Source of the DNA: a virus | DNA: 64,000 nucleotides | Virus record (IMG/VR): IMGVR_UViG_3300030419_002087 | Location: 1-64,000 of that record | Reading direction: 5' to 3' (one strand) | In this document: positions 35,180 through 40,814 of the stretch, in pieces | Layout of the letters: each line of letters begins with the position of its first letter | Position numbering within the stretch: position 1 is the first letter of the stretch | The notes under the pieces: generated by a model | What the model saw: the letters and a program-made list of their open reading frames with translations, nothing else | The model's database searches: none | What the model was told of the DNA's origin: nothing | Position numbers and translations under genes: made by a program

Positions 35180-35209
35180 TTCGGCCGAAGTCCAGTTGCG
35201 AAACTGTCC
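35180..35209 (+). promoter_or_regulatory. Intergenic palindrome-hairpin module, copy 2
   Basis: The palindrome TTCGGCCGAA (35180-35189) is followed by the hairpin word CCAGTTGCGAAACTGTCC (35192-35209). A weaker copy 1 is at 35088-35111 (GGGCCGG, CCGGTTCCAGAAGTGGCACAG). Confidence 0.6.
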
Positions 35210-35260
35210 TTTTATGTTAAGTTTTTGTTGTAAATATTCCTATAGGGTCGGGTGAGATTT

Positions 35261-35266
35261 TATAAT
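35261..35266 (+). promoter_or_regulatory. -10 box before the first small gene
   Basis: TATAAT lies 24 bases before the chosen ATG at 35291. It sits inside the longer GTG reading from 35252, which argues for the shorter start. Confidence 0.45.
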
Positions 35267-35290
35267 GAGGGAGTACCAAACGAATTCGTG

Positions 35291-35458
35291 ATGAATCAAC
35301 TTGAAACTGTGCGTTCATTTTTCACGGACACACAATGGGATTTGATCGACTCCGCACTATCGGAATATCAAGACCACGATGCGGAGTATCTCAAAGAAGT
35401 TTTTGACGATGAGGAGATCGTATGGTCAACTCAAAAACGTCTTAACGAACTTTTCTAA
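35291..35458 (+). CDS. Small protein of an FFT-WD-IDSAL family, copy 1
   Basis: I chose the ATG at 35291 rather than GTG at 35252, because a -10 box lies between them. The 55-residue acidic product (MNQLETVRSFFTDTQWDLID...) is clearly related to the product of 35736: both have VRxFFTxxxWDxIDSALxxxQD. Base composition is more GC-rich than the structural genes. It is coupled to the next gene by TAATG. Function is unknown. Confidence 0.55.
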   Translation: MNQLETVRSFFTDTQWDLIDSALSEYQDHDAEYLKEVFDDEEIVWSTQKRLNELF

Positions 35459-35607
35459 TGAATGAAATTTCAATTCCTATGGATAACGACCAATGGAGGA
35501 CTGTCCTTGATGCACTTCTTGACAAGTACCCCGATTGTGACGTTGTAGACCTAATCATTGAAACTATTCCAGATTGCAAGGATTATTATTATAAGAGAGG
35601 GTTTTAA
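35458..35607 (+). CDS. Small acidic protein (49 aa)
   Basis: MNEISIPMDNDQWRTVLDALL... shows a weak resemblance to its neighbours (a W-x2-V/I-LDALL core versus WDxIDSAL), so it may be a third, divergent copy of the family. Its stop codon lies in the loop of a terminator. Confidence 0.5.
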   Translation: MNEISIPMDNDQWRTVLDALLDKYPDCDVVDLIIETIPDCKDYYYKRGF

Positions 35608-35618
35608 CCCTCTTTTTT
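35596..35618 (+). terminator. Terminator with stop codon in its loop
   Basis: AGAGGG (35596-35601), loop TTTTAA containing the stop TAA, CCCTCT (35608-35613), then a T-run. Confidence 0.75.
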
Positions 35619-35627
35619 CTTGACAGG

Positions 35628-35660
35628 TCGGCCGAAGCCGGTTTTGAAATTGTCACAAGG
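35628..35660 (+). promoter_or_regulatory. Intergenic palindrome-hairpin module, copy 3
   Basis: TCGGCCGA (35628-35635), then CCGGTTTTGAAATTG and TGTCACAAGG (35638-35660). It follows directly after a terminator. A TATACAAT box (35722-35729) before the next gene may be the promoter. Confidence 0.6.
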
Positions 35661-35735
35661 AGATTTAATATTCTTTTAACAAGTTTTGTATCAAGGTGTA
35701 CTACGTGTTCCCTGAGATTCCTATACAATAAAAAT

Positions 35736-35903
35736 ATGAATAACACACCTTCAAAAATCGTGCGTGACTTCTTTACTTCTGAAGAGTGGGACGCAATCGA
35801 TTCCGCATTATGCGATTTCCAAGACTACGGTGAAAAGGAATCAGACCTTGCGAATTCCGTAGGTAACAAAATTTACAATCTTTTTAAGGAGGATCTAAAA
35901 TGA
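35736..35903 (+). CDS. Small protein of an FFT-WD-IDSAL family, copy 2
   Basis: The 55-residue product (MNNTPSKIVRDFFTSEEWDA...) shares IVRDFFT..EWD.IDSAL..FQD with the 35291 protein, so the two are tandem paralogues of equal length. An ATGA overlap couples it to the next gene. It is acidic and helical; function is unknown. Confidence 0.6.
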   Translation: MNNTPSKIVRDFFTSEEWDAIDSALCDFQDYGEKESDLANSVGNKIYNLFKEDLK

Positions 35904-36082
35904 GTTTAATCAAAGAATTTTATTCTGGACTCCTTGACAAGGGATACACTGAACGGGAAATTCGGGAATCATGTAAAAAACACCAGACCCGAACCGCACC
36001 CGATTGGTGGGTTGGTAAGAATCCAAACGGAACTTACGAAGACTACCTTGAAGATCTAGGAGATTTTCTCAACGGACTCTAA
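35900..36082 (+). CDS. Small hypothetical protein (60 aa)
   Basis: The protein (MSLIKEFYSGLLDKGYTEREIRESCKKHQT...) contains PDWWVGKNPNGTYEDYLEDLG. AAGGAGG precedes the ATG at a good distance. The stop codon lies in the loop of a terminator. Confidence 0.6.
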   Translation: MSLIKEFYSGLLDKGYTEREIRESCKKHQTRTAPDWWVGKNPNGTYEDYLEDLGDFLNGL

Positions 36083-36097
36083 GGAGTCCGTTTTTTT
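36072..36097 (+). terminator. Terminator with stop codon in its loop
   Basis: ACGGACTC (36072-36079), loop TAAG containing the stop TAA, GAGTCCGT (36084-36091), then seven T. Confidence 0.85.
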
Positions 36098-36114
36098 ATG
36101 TGACGGTGAGCGAA

Positions 36115-36147
36115 GCGGCCTTGGCCGCTAGCCGGTTGGGAAACTGG
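36115..36147 (+). promoter_or_regulatory. Intergenic palindrome-hairpin module, copy 4
   Basis: The inverted repeat GCGGCC-TT-GGCCGC (36115-36128) is followed by CCGGTTGGGAAACTGG (36132-36147). It follows directly after a terminator. Confidence 0.65.
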
Positions 36148-36178
36148 ACTTTTTTACAACAAACCCGTTACAATCGAT

Positions 36179-36207
36179 TTACGAGGCAACCCCTTACCGT
36201 TTATAAT
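36179..36207 (+). promoter_or_regulatory. sigma70-type promoter
   Basis: TTACGA (36179-36184), a 17-base spacer and TATAAT (36202-36207), 29 bases before the ATG at 36236. Confidence 0.5.
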
Positions 36208-36235
36208 TTGGGAGTAAACAACGCACCACGTTTTT

Positions 36236-36607
36236 ATGCCACGTAAATCAACCGCATCCAAGTCAACCGCAACTGCTCCAAGAGCACCACGTAAGACAAG
36301 GACACGGAAGGTTACACCCGCTCCAGTTAAGACCGTAACAAGTCCAACACCTGAAGCGAAACCAGTTGAAATGCCCAAGGCAACAACTGTTACCACTTTC
36401 CAAGGCGGTAAGGTGATTGCAAAAGAGTTGATGCGTCCAACAGCACCATTAATCCAATTCAAGGATTATCGCCGTGACGCAATCAACCGCTGGAACATTC
36501 ATCGTTATGAGATCCAGCAACTAGGTAAAGACTTTCAAAAGTTCTTTAACTTCGTTCAACCCTTACACTCTGAGATGGTCAACCGTATTAAAACAGTTGA
36601 ACTCTAA
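36236..36607 (+). CDS. Basic protein with Lys/Arg/Pro-rich tail (123 aa)
   Basis: Residues 1-50 are disordered and highly basic (MPRKSTASKS, RAPRKTRTRK, then Pro/Thr-rich), like histone tails or phage nucleic-acid-binding proteins. Residues 70-123 look folded and helical (YRRDAINRWNIHRYEIQQLG). Early DNA or RNA binding is a reasonable inference but not shown. The gene has its own promoter and its own terminator. Confidence 0.65.
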   Translation: MPRKSTASKSTATAPRAPRKTRTRKVTPAPVKTVTSPTPEAKPVEMPKATTVTTFQGGKVIAKELMRPTAPLIQFKDYRRDAINRWNIHRYEIQQLGKDFQKFFNFVQPLHSEMVNRIKTVEL

Positions 36608-36614
36608 ACCCCAT

Positions 36615-36643
36615 CACCCCGCCGCAAGGTGGGGTGTTTTTTT
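36615..36643 (+). terminator. Rho-independent terminator with GCAA tetraloop
   Basis: CACCCCGCC (36615-36623), GCAA loop, GGTGGGGTG (36628-36636), then seven T. One pair is G-U. Confidence 0.85.
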
Positions 36644-36658
36644 ATGCTCAGTTGAGAA

Positions 36659-36690
36659 GGCCAGCTGGCCAGTCAAAAAACTGTCACAAG
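36659..36690 (+). promoter_or_regulatory. Intergenic palindrome-hairpin module, copy 5
   Basis: The perfect 12-bp palindrome GGCCAGCTGGCC (36659-36670) overlaps CCAGTCAAAAAACTG and TGTCACAAG (36669-36690). It follows directly after a terminator. Confidence 0.65.
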
Positions 36691-36696
36691 ACCCCG

Positions 36697-36725
36697 TTTA
36701 CAGATTCCAAAAAATCGACTATACT
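36697..36725 (+). promoter_or_regulatory. sigma70-type promoter
   Basis: TTTACA (36697-36702), a 17-base spacer and TATACT (36720-36725). The transcript would have a leader of about 120 bases before the ATG at 36851. Confidence 0.65.
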
Positions 36726-36850
36726 TACTAATGTAAGGGACATGAGAGACACGGACATGGGATTCGTTTCTAGACCGTTTCCAGACATGTATACCCTCTG
36801 AACTCTGGAGTTCCTTACAACCAAAATTTCACACCAAAGGAGTTTTAAAA

Positions 36851-36979
36851 ATGTCAGTTCTACATCATGCGGAGATTCAAGAAACCTTATTAGATGAGGT
36901 TTGCGAAGAATTCCCAAATATGTCCTACGACACCCAAATCGAAATCGCAATGCAAAGATTTGAGGATTTATGTCAGTAA
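36851..36979 (+). CDS. Small acidic ORF (42 aa)
   Basis: The ORF MSVLHHAEIQETLLDEVCEE... has AAAGGAG twelve bases before its ATG. It overlaps the next gene by ten bases. It is acidic and helical; no family is recognised. Confidence 0.5.
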   Translation: MSVLHHAEIQETLLDEVCEEFPNMSYDTQIEIAMQRFEDLCQ

Positions 36980-37158
36980 TGAGTTTTTTCAACCACGTTC
37001 AACTTCATAAGTACGACCTGACAAACGCAGGTATCGACCAAGCATGCTACGATGAATTGGTCGCCTCTGGAAACAATTCTACAGAGGATCAACTTTGGAT
37101 TCTTGCTGCTGACATGCGTGAGAGATTCAAAGACTATATGCGACCCTTATTCGCATAG
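36970..37158 (+). CDS. Small hypothetical protein (62 aa)
   Basis: GAGG sits close before the ATG at 36970; an ATG nine bases later is a possible alternative. The product (MSVMSFFNHVQLHKYDLTNAGIDQACYDE...) is helical. A terminator follows. Confidence 0.55.
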   Translation: MSVMSFFNHVQLHKYDLTNAGIDQACYDELVASGNNSTEDQLWILAADMRERFKDYMRPLFA

Positions 37159-37173
37159 GTAACGAATTATTAC

Positions 37174-37200
37174 AGAACCCTTAACAAGGGTTCTTTTTTT
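37174..37200 (+). terminator. Rho-independent terminator
   Basis: AGAACCCTT (37174-37182), loop AAC, AAGGGTTCT (37186-37194), then a T-run. Confidence 0.85.
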
Positions 37201-37258
37201 GATATTATTAAGGAGTGGGAGAGAAACCCACCAATTCACACCCCGATTTTTTTCCAAC

Positions 37259-37600
37259 ATGCGTAAAATTGAAAAACAAATGAACTTCGCAATTTCCAAC
37301 AAAGGTGATTGGTCTAAGGACAATACCAGAGTTGAATTCAACGATTCTACAAACTGTTCAGACGTTTTTCTACATGGTCACAACATCGCAACTTTTGACC
37401 ACGGAACACAGTCTGTAAGATTGAGTTCATGCGGATGGGAAACCGTCACAACCAAATCAAGATTAAATGCAATCTTGGATGAGGTCGCAACAGGTGCAGG
37501 GATTTTCCAAAAACAGTTTGAGTGGTTTTTGAATTCTGGAGGTCGTACAGTTGATTTCTTTGACGGGATGATCTTAACTGATTCAGGTGAGGTCATCTGA
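37259..37600 (+). CDS. Hypothetical protein (113 aa)
   Basis: I chose the ATG at 37259; a TTG reading from 37199 would begin in the T-run of the terminator. The product (MRKIEKQMNFAISNKGDWSKDNTRVEFND...) is a mixed alpha/beta soluble protein with HGHNIATFDHGTQSVRLS in the middle. An AAGGAG about 45 bases upstream is too far to serve as its SD. Function is unknown. Confidence 0.6.
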   Translation: MRKIEKQMNFAISNKGDWSKDNTRVEFNDSTNCSDVFLHGHNIATFDHGTQSVRLSSCGWETVTTKSRLNAILDEVATGAGIFQKQFEWFLNSGGRTVDFFDGMILTDSGEVI

Positions 37601-37602
37601 AA

Positions 37603-37749
37603 ATGTACGAAGGAATCACACCTTGGCAAATACCCGTCTATTCTGACGGGTATCGCCCCGCCGACGATGACGAATTAATGAACGTTTTTTATGACGACAT
37701 TAAGGAGGACATCGACCCCGAAACCCAAAAACTTTTAAACAACTTTTAA
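37603..37749 (+). CDS. Small acidic ORF (48 aa)
   Basis: The ORF MYEGITPWQIPVYSDGYRPA... is acidic and ends TQKLLNNF. It starts two bases after the previous stop and abuts the next ATG, an operon-like arrangement. No domain is recognised. Confidence 0.5.
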   Translation: MYEGITPWQIPVYSDGYRPADDDELMNVFYDDIKEDIDPETQKLLNNF

Positions 37750-37899
37750 ATGCCTTCATTTGCTAACACCACGATCCGCTACTGGATGCCCCACGATCAA
37801 AAATGCCGCTACATCTCATTTTCAACTTATCGCAAGGCATTGGAAATGCAAAAATGGTATAGCGAGATCGCCGGGTTTAAAACAGAAATCGTCGTATGA
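37750..37899 (+). CDS. Small basic ORF (49 aa)
   Basis: MPSFANTTIRYWMPHDQKCR... starts on the base after the previous stop and ends just before a terminator. It is aromatic and basic. A longer ORF in another frame covers the same bases but lacks a plausible start. Confidence 0.5.
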   Translation: MPSFANTTIRYWMPHDQKCRYISFSTYRKALEMQKWYSEIAGFKTEIVV

Positions 37900-37904
37900 C
37901 ACTC

Positions 37905-37936
37905 AAGGAACCGGCCAGCAGTCGGTTCCTTTTTTC
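37905..37936 (+). terminator. Rho-independent terminator
   Basis: AAGGAACCG (37905-37913), nine-base loop, CGGTTCCTT (37923-37931), then a T-run. Confidence 0.85.
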
Positions 37937-37947
37937 TTGCCATCGCC

Positions 37948-37953
37948 TATAAT
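37948..37953 (+). promoter_or_regulatory. Promoter -10 box
   Basis: TATAAT in CCTATAATGACTATAGG, 34 bases before the ATG at 37988. No convincing -35 box is seen. Confidence 0.45.
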
Positions 37954-37987
37954 GACTATAGGACACACACCCCGCTTCGTCTTCATT

Positions 37988-38233
37988 ATGACTCTTTCAG
38001 AATTAGGATCTTGCTCAAAGTTAGATCTTCTCATCGCCGAAACGCAGGGCAAATGCTGCGTCACCAGATTGAAAACCAGAAAACCCCGTAAGGGTGAACT
38101 GGTTATGAGCATGACCAAAGGGAGCAGGACTAACACGAATCGCAGGGGGCAGGCATACTCCGCCCACGCACTGCGACCCGAAACCAACGTGATCTCCGCC
38201 CCTGCCTCATCGTATTTCAAGACCAGCGGATAA
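37988..38233 (+). CDS. Small basic hypothetical protein (81 aa)
   Basis: I start it at ATG 37988, behind the terminator and -10 box; the same frame stays open upstream but only as a shadow of the previous genes. The product (MTLSELGSCSKLDLLIAETQG...) has a basic centre (RLKTRKPRKG) and Ser/Ala-rich end. The bases are visibly GC-rich compared with the structural genes. Function is unknown. Confidence 0.5.
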   Translation: MTLSELGSCSKLDLLIAETQGKCCVTRLKTRKPRKGELVMSMTKGSRTNTNRRGQAYSAHALRPETNVISAPASSYFKTSG

Positions 38234-38241
38234 TCACACCT

Positions 38242-38278
38242 TGCCCCTGAGCGCTTCGTGTTCAGGGGCAGTTATTTT
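38242..38278 (+). terminator. Hairpin, probable terminator
   Basis: TGCCCCTGA (38242-38250) and TCAGGGGCA (38262-38270) around an 11-base loop, followed by GTTATTTT, an imperfect T-run. Confidence 0.65.
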
Positions 38279-38409
38279 GGGGGTTTATTAAAAATTGTAA
38301 CTTCCCTAACCTACAAAAGTCTGCTTTCGCCATAAAATACAAAACGCATAAGTGTTTTCCGTGGCATACAAAAAATTTTGGTGGCCTAGAAATTTGCCAC
38401 AGGATGTGT

Positions 38410-38415
38410 TATAAT
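38410..38415 (+). promoter_or_regulatory. Promoter -10 box
   Basis: TATAAT 26 bases before the ATG at 38442, with no clear -35 box. About 130 bases upstream hold no gene. Confidence 0.45.
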
Positions 38416-38441
38416 TAGAAGTGAAGCCACTCAAAGAATCT

Positions 38442-38609
38442 ATGAGCGACTTAAGGTTCCATGTTTATGGGAGGAAGAACAAGGTTAAAGCAATCAATAT
38501 ATCGCATGAAGAACTGGAAGATCTCATAAAAACACGGAAATTTGATCCGTGTATAGATGAAGTAGTTCCAGTACTTGATGAATACCATAATGAAGATGCG
38601 TCTTATTGA
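38442..38609 (+). CDS. Small hypothetical protein (55 aa)
   Basis: I chose ATG 38442 because a GTG reading from 38421 would begin at the expected transcription start. The product (MSDLRFHVYGRKNKVKAINI...) looks like a small beta-alpha fold. Function is unknown. Confidence 0.5.
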   Translation: MSDLRFHVYGRKNKVKAINISHEELEDLIKTRKFDPCIDEVVPVLDEYHNEDASY

Positions 38610-38614
38610 CAAAG

Positions 38615-38622
38615 CCTAAATA
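38615..38622 (+). promoter_or_regulatory. T4-type late promoter
   Basis: CCTAAATA, 50 bases before the ATG of the glycosyltransferase-like gene. Confidence 0.45.
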
Positions 38623-38672
38623 AAATGGTATGATTTGATCAACATTACAAACTCACTGAATATTTTTCACTA

Positions 38673-39425
38673 ATGGCAAAAGGATTTAAAGTCCAAGCGG
38701 CGGCTCCCTCCGTACCGAAGGACGACTTCGATTTGGATAGATGTCGAAGCGAAATAAAAGGGAAGAAGATAGTTTTCTGTTTGCCTGGGAGAGGATGCAG
38801 TTATACATTTTTAAAAAACTTTGTACAACTGTGTTTTGATATCGTACAGGCCGGTGGAAGCATACAGATATCACAAGATTATTCATCTATGGTAAACTTT
38901 GCAAGATGCAAAGTACTAGGTGCAAATGTACTCAGAGGAAAGAATCAAATACCTTGGGACGGGAAATTAGAATATGATTATCAGTTATGGATAGACAATG
39001 ATATAGTTTTCAATAGTGAAAGTTTCTATCGTTTATTCCAGTTAGCTTTAGAGAAAGAAATCGCAGCAGGGTGGTATGCCACTGAAGATGGACAGACCAC
39101 TTCCATTGCACACTGGCTCGAAGAAGAAGACTTCAAGAAGAATAAAGGGGTCATGAACCACGAGACTGTGGAGACAATGAGTAAGAGACGTAAACCATTC
39201 ACATGTGATTACACAGGTTTCGGATGGGTTCTTATCAAGAAGGGAGTATTCGAGAATCTTCCATATCCTTGGTTTGCACCACAAATGCAAGTCTTCGAGA
39301 GTGGTGATGTACAGGACATGTGTGGTGAGGATGTCAGCTTCTGCTTAGATGCAAAGAAGGAAGGTTATGAGATATGGTGTGATCCGAGAATCCGTGTAGG
39401 CCATGAAAAGATGCGAATCCTTTGA
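38673..39425 (+). CDS. GT-A-type glycosyltransferase-like protein
   Basis: In this 250-residue protein the sequence IVFCLPGRGCSYTFLKNF followed by YDYQLWIDNDIVFNSESFYRL gives a DxD-like metal motif (DND) in the usual place of GT-A glycosyltransferases. CDYTGFGWVLIKKGVFE and EDVSFCLDAKKEGYEIWCDP match the acceptor side of such folds. The donor and acceptor are unknown; a virion or host-surface target is possible. It lies behind a late-type promoter, and its 3' end overlaps the next small gene by 23 bases. Confidence 0.7.
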   Translation: MAKGFKVQAAAPSVPKDDFDLDRCRSEIKGKKIVFCLPGRGCSYTFLKNFVQLCFDIVQAGGSIQISQDYSSMVNFARCKVLGANVLRGKNQIPWDGKLEYDYQLWIDNDIVFNSESFYRLFQLALEKEIAAGWYATEDGQTTSIAHWLEEEDFKKNKGVMNHETVETMSKRRKPFTCDYTGFGWVLIKKGVFENLPYPWFAPQMQVFESGDVQDMCGEDVSFCLDAKKEGYEIWCDPRIRVGHEKMRIL

Positions 39426-39564
39426 CATTTATGTTGATGATCAGCTCGTTTTCTCGACTGAAGACGAGCTTGAAGCACTTGATAAAATACAAGACCTTTC
39501 CGAAGAATACTTTGAGAAAGGTCATCCAGACCCCTCTACAGTTCAATTAGTACGTTATGGCTAA
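39403..39564 (+). CDS. Small acidic hypothetical protein (53 aa)
   Basis: The ORF MKRCESFDIYVDDQLVFSTE... begins inside the glycosyltransferase-like gene and overlaps the next start by eight bases. It is acidic with an alternating beta-alpha pattern. No function is recognised. Confidence 0.5.
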   Translation: MKRCESFDIYVDDQLVFSTEDELEALDKIQDLSEEYFEKGHPDPSTVQLVRYG

Positions 39565-39703
39565 AATTAAATCGTCCCTTACCGGCGGCAACTCGATTGA
39601 GACGATCCCCAAAAAATCTCGGCAAGGAACGGGAAAACACTCGAAGTTCTCGGCAACCTCTCGAAATGCAAGGAAAAAAAGATATCGCGGCCAGGGAAAA
39701 TAA
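39557..39703 (+). CDS. Small very basic conserved phage protein (48 aa)
   Basis: The product is strongly basic and ribosomal-protein-like (MAKIKSSLTGGNSIETIPKK... ending RYRGQGK). I have the impression that close relatives are common in cyanomyoviruses. Nucleic-acid binding is a reasonable inference from charge. It overlaps the upstream gene by eight bases. Confidence 0.6.
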   Translation: MAKIKSSLTGGNSIETIPKKSRQGTGKHSKFSATSRNARKKRYRGQGK

Positions 39704-39709
39704 TAAAAA

Positions 39710-39717
39710 CGTAAATA
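39710..39717 (+). promoter_or_regulatory. T4-type late promoter
   Basis: CGTAAATA, 27 bases before the ferredoxin ATG. Confidence 0.45.
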
Positions 39718-39744
39718 AGCTGTTTAGTTTGAAAGTACACTAAG

Positions 39745-40035
39745 ATGAGCTACAACGTTACCCTTATTACCGAAGAAGGTGAAGTTCAAATAACTTGTGA
39801 TGATGACACTCCAATTTTGGATGCTGCTGAAGATCAAGGTGTTGATGCTCCCTATTCATGTCGTGCAGGTGCATGTTCCACATGTGCAGGTAAACTACTA
39901 GAAGGTACAGTCGATCAAGAAGATCAAAGTTTCCTTGATGATGATCAGATTGAAGAAGGTTATATCCTTACATGTGTTGCAAAACCCACTTCCGACTGTA
40001 TTGTTGAGTTGAATCAAGAAGAAAAACTATATTAA
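39745..40035 (+). CDS. petF: Plant-type [2Fe-2S] ferredoxin
   Basis: This 96-residue ferredoxin carries the four cluster cysteines C39, C44, C47 and C77 in the exact CxxxxCxxC...C spacing of cyanobacterial PetF ([13 protein letters not shown], then YILTCVAKP). It accepts electrons from photosystem I and passes them to FNR, bilin reductases and other enzymes. Phage copies are thought to keep electron flow or phycobilin synthesis going during infection. It is the clearest host-type gene in the window. It has a late-type promoter before it and a terminator after it. Confidence 0.95.
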   Translation: MSYNVTLITEEGEVQITCDDDTPILDAAEDQGVDAPYSCRAGACSTCAGKLLEGTVDQEDQSFLDDDQIEEGYILTCVAKPTSDCIVELNQEEKLY

Positions 40036-40050
40036 TAGTTGAGTTTGTGA

Positions 40051-40080
40051 GGGAGTCCTAGACTCCCTTTTATAATTTTT
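40051..40080 (+). terminator. Rho-independent terminator
   Basis: GGGAGTC (40051-40057), loop CTA, GACTCCC (40061-40067), then an interrupted T-run. Confidence 0.8.
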
Positions 40081-40084
40081 AACC

Positions 40085-40381
40085 ATGTATCAAGCATTAC
40101 CAACTGGACTCCATATAAAAGATAGTCCTATCGCAGGCCAAGGTATTTTCGCCAAAGAAGATATGCCTGCTGACCTAGAATTAGGTGTATCTCATGTAGT
40201 TGTGGATGATGATATAATGAGAACTCCTATAGGTGGTTTTGTTAACCATAGTGATGACCCTAATTGTGTTAAGTATCCTATCGAACAGGATTGGGGTGTA
40301 ATTTATCACATGAAAACGATTAAACCTATAAAAAAAGGTGAAGAATTGTTCCTAAAATATACTTTTTACTCAGTAGTATAA
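40085..40381 (+). CDS. Minimal SET-domain protein, putative lysine methyltransferase
   Basis: This 98-residue protein is a stripped-down SET domain. GLHIKDSPIAGQGIFAKEDMPA is the N-terminal SET strand, GGFVNHSDDPNC the NHS-x-xPN motif that binds the methyl donor S-adenosylmethionine, and GEELFLKYTFY the closing G-E-E-L...Y segment. SET enzymes methylate lysine side chains. The pre-SET and post-SET regions are absent, so the substrate channel is short. The target could be a host or a phage protein. It sits between the ferredoxin terminator and the late promoter of the baseplate operon. Confidence 0.8.
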   Translation: MYQALPTGLHIKDSPIAGQGIFAKEDMPADLELGVSHVVVDDDIMRTPIGGFVNHSDDPNCVKYPIEQDWGVIYHMKTIKPIKKGEELFLKYTFYSVV

Positions 40382-40384
40382 ATA
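40377..40384 (+). promoter_or_regulatory. T4-type late promoter
   Basis: TATAAATA, an exact late octamer, 25 bases before the gp25 ATG. It should drive the baseplate wedge operon. Confidence 0.7.
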
Positions 40385-40409
40385 TATAAGACCAAATTAT
40401 GTCATTTAG

Positions 40410-40814
40410 ATGCCAACCATTGGACAATCACGCTATTTTAAGGATATTTCCTTAAGTTTTAAGCGGCATCCAGTTACTAATGACCTACTTTCGTTAACAA
40501 ACGAAGCAGCAATTAAGAAATCAGTTAGAAATTTAGTTGAAACCATCAATGGTGAACGCTTTTTTAACTCTTTGATTGGTTCGGCGGTTCGTGAAAGTCT
40601 GTTTGAACAGGCTGATACTGAAGTTTTATTCAGATTAGAGCAAGAAATACGAACTTCCATTGAAAATTTTGAACAACGAGTGAATTTGACATCGGTTAAT
40701 GCTAAGCATCCTCCCGATACCAATGAAATTCAGATAGATATTAATTATACAATTATTGGCGAAGTCTTTCCGCCTCAAGAAATATCGTTCATTCTTCAAC
40801 CAACTAGACAATAA
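40410..40814 (+). CDS. 25: Baseplate wedge protein gp25 (GPW/gp25 family)
   Basis: This 134-residue protein matches the T4 gp25 / P2 gpW family in length and in its signature: SFKRHPVTNDLLSLTNEAAIKKSVRNLV, then RFFNSLIGSAVRESLFE and the C-terminal lysozyme-like fold. gp25 is a structural baseplate wedge protein that also occurs in contractile secretion systems. It is the first gene of a late operon and is coupled to gp6 by TAATG. Confidence 0.92.
   Translation: MPTIGQSRYFKDISLSFKRHPVTNDLLSLTNEAAIKKSVRNLVETINGERFFNSLIGSAVRESLFEQADTEVLFRLEQEIRTSIENFEQRVNLTSVNAKHPPDTNEIQIDINYTIIGEVFPPQEISFILQPTRQ

Larger units (their letters stand above)
34438..35290. other. Long non-coding region with GC-rich, hairpin-rich second half
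   Basis: No convincing gene fits here. The first 200 bases are AT-rich like the rest of the phage. From about 34650 the composition turns abruptly GC-rich, with a 15-bp direct repeat AGCATAAGGCCTGCG (34791 and 34811), inverted GCGCCTTATG, several CGCAGG words, TATAAT boxes at 34841, 34967, 35154 and 35261, and an inverted repeat GCCCCAGCC/GGCTGGGGC. ORFs on either strand across it are shaped by the repeats and look artificial. Confidence 0.7.

Noticed and set aside
34649-35255. ORFs on both strands through the GC-rich island (77, 103 and 111 residues)
   Set aside because: They have odd composition, run through promoters, repeats and hairpins, and show no domain or SD. They are likely by-products of high GC content.
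37760-37987. Upstream part of a 157-residue frame
   Set aside because: It covers two abutting small genes in another frame, plus a terminator and a promoter. Only the part from ATG 37988 is kept.
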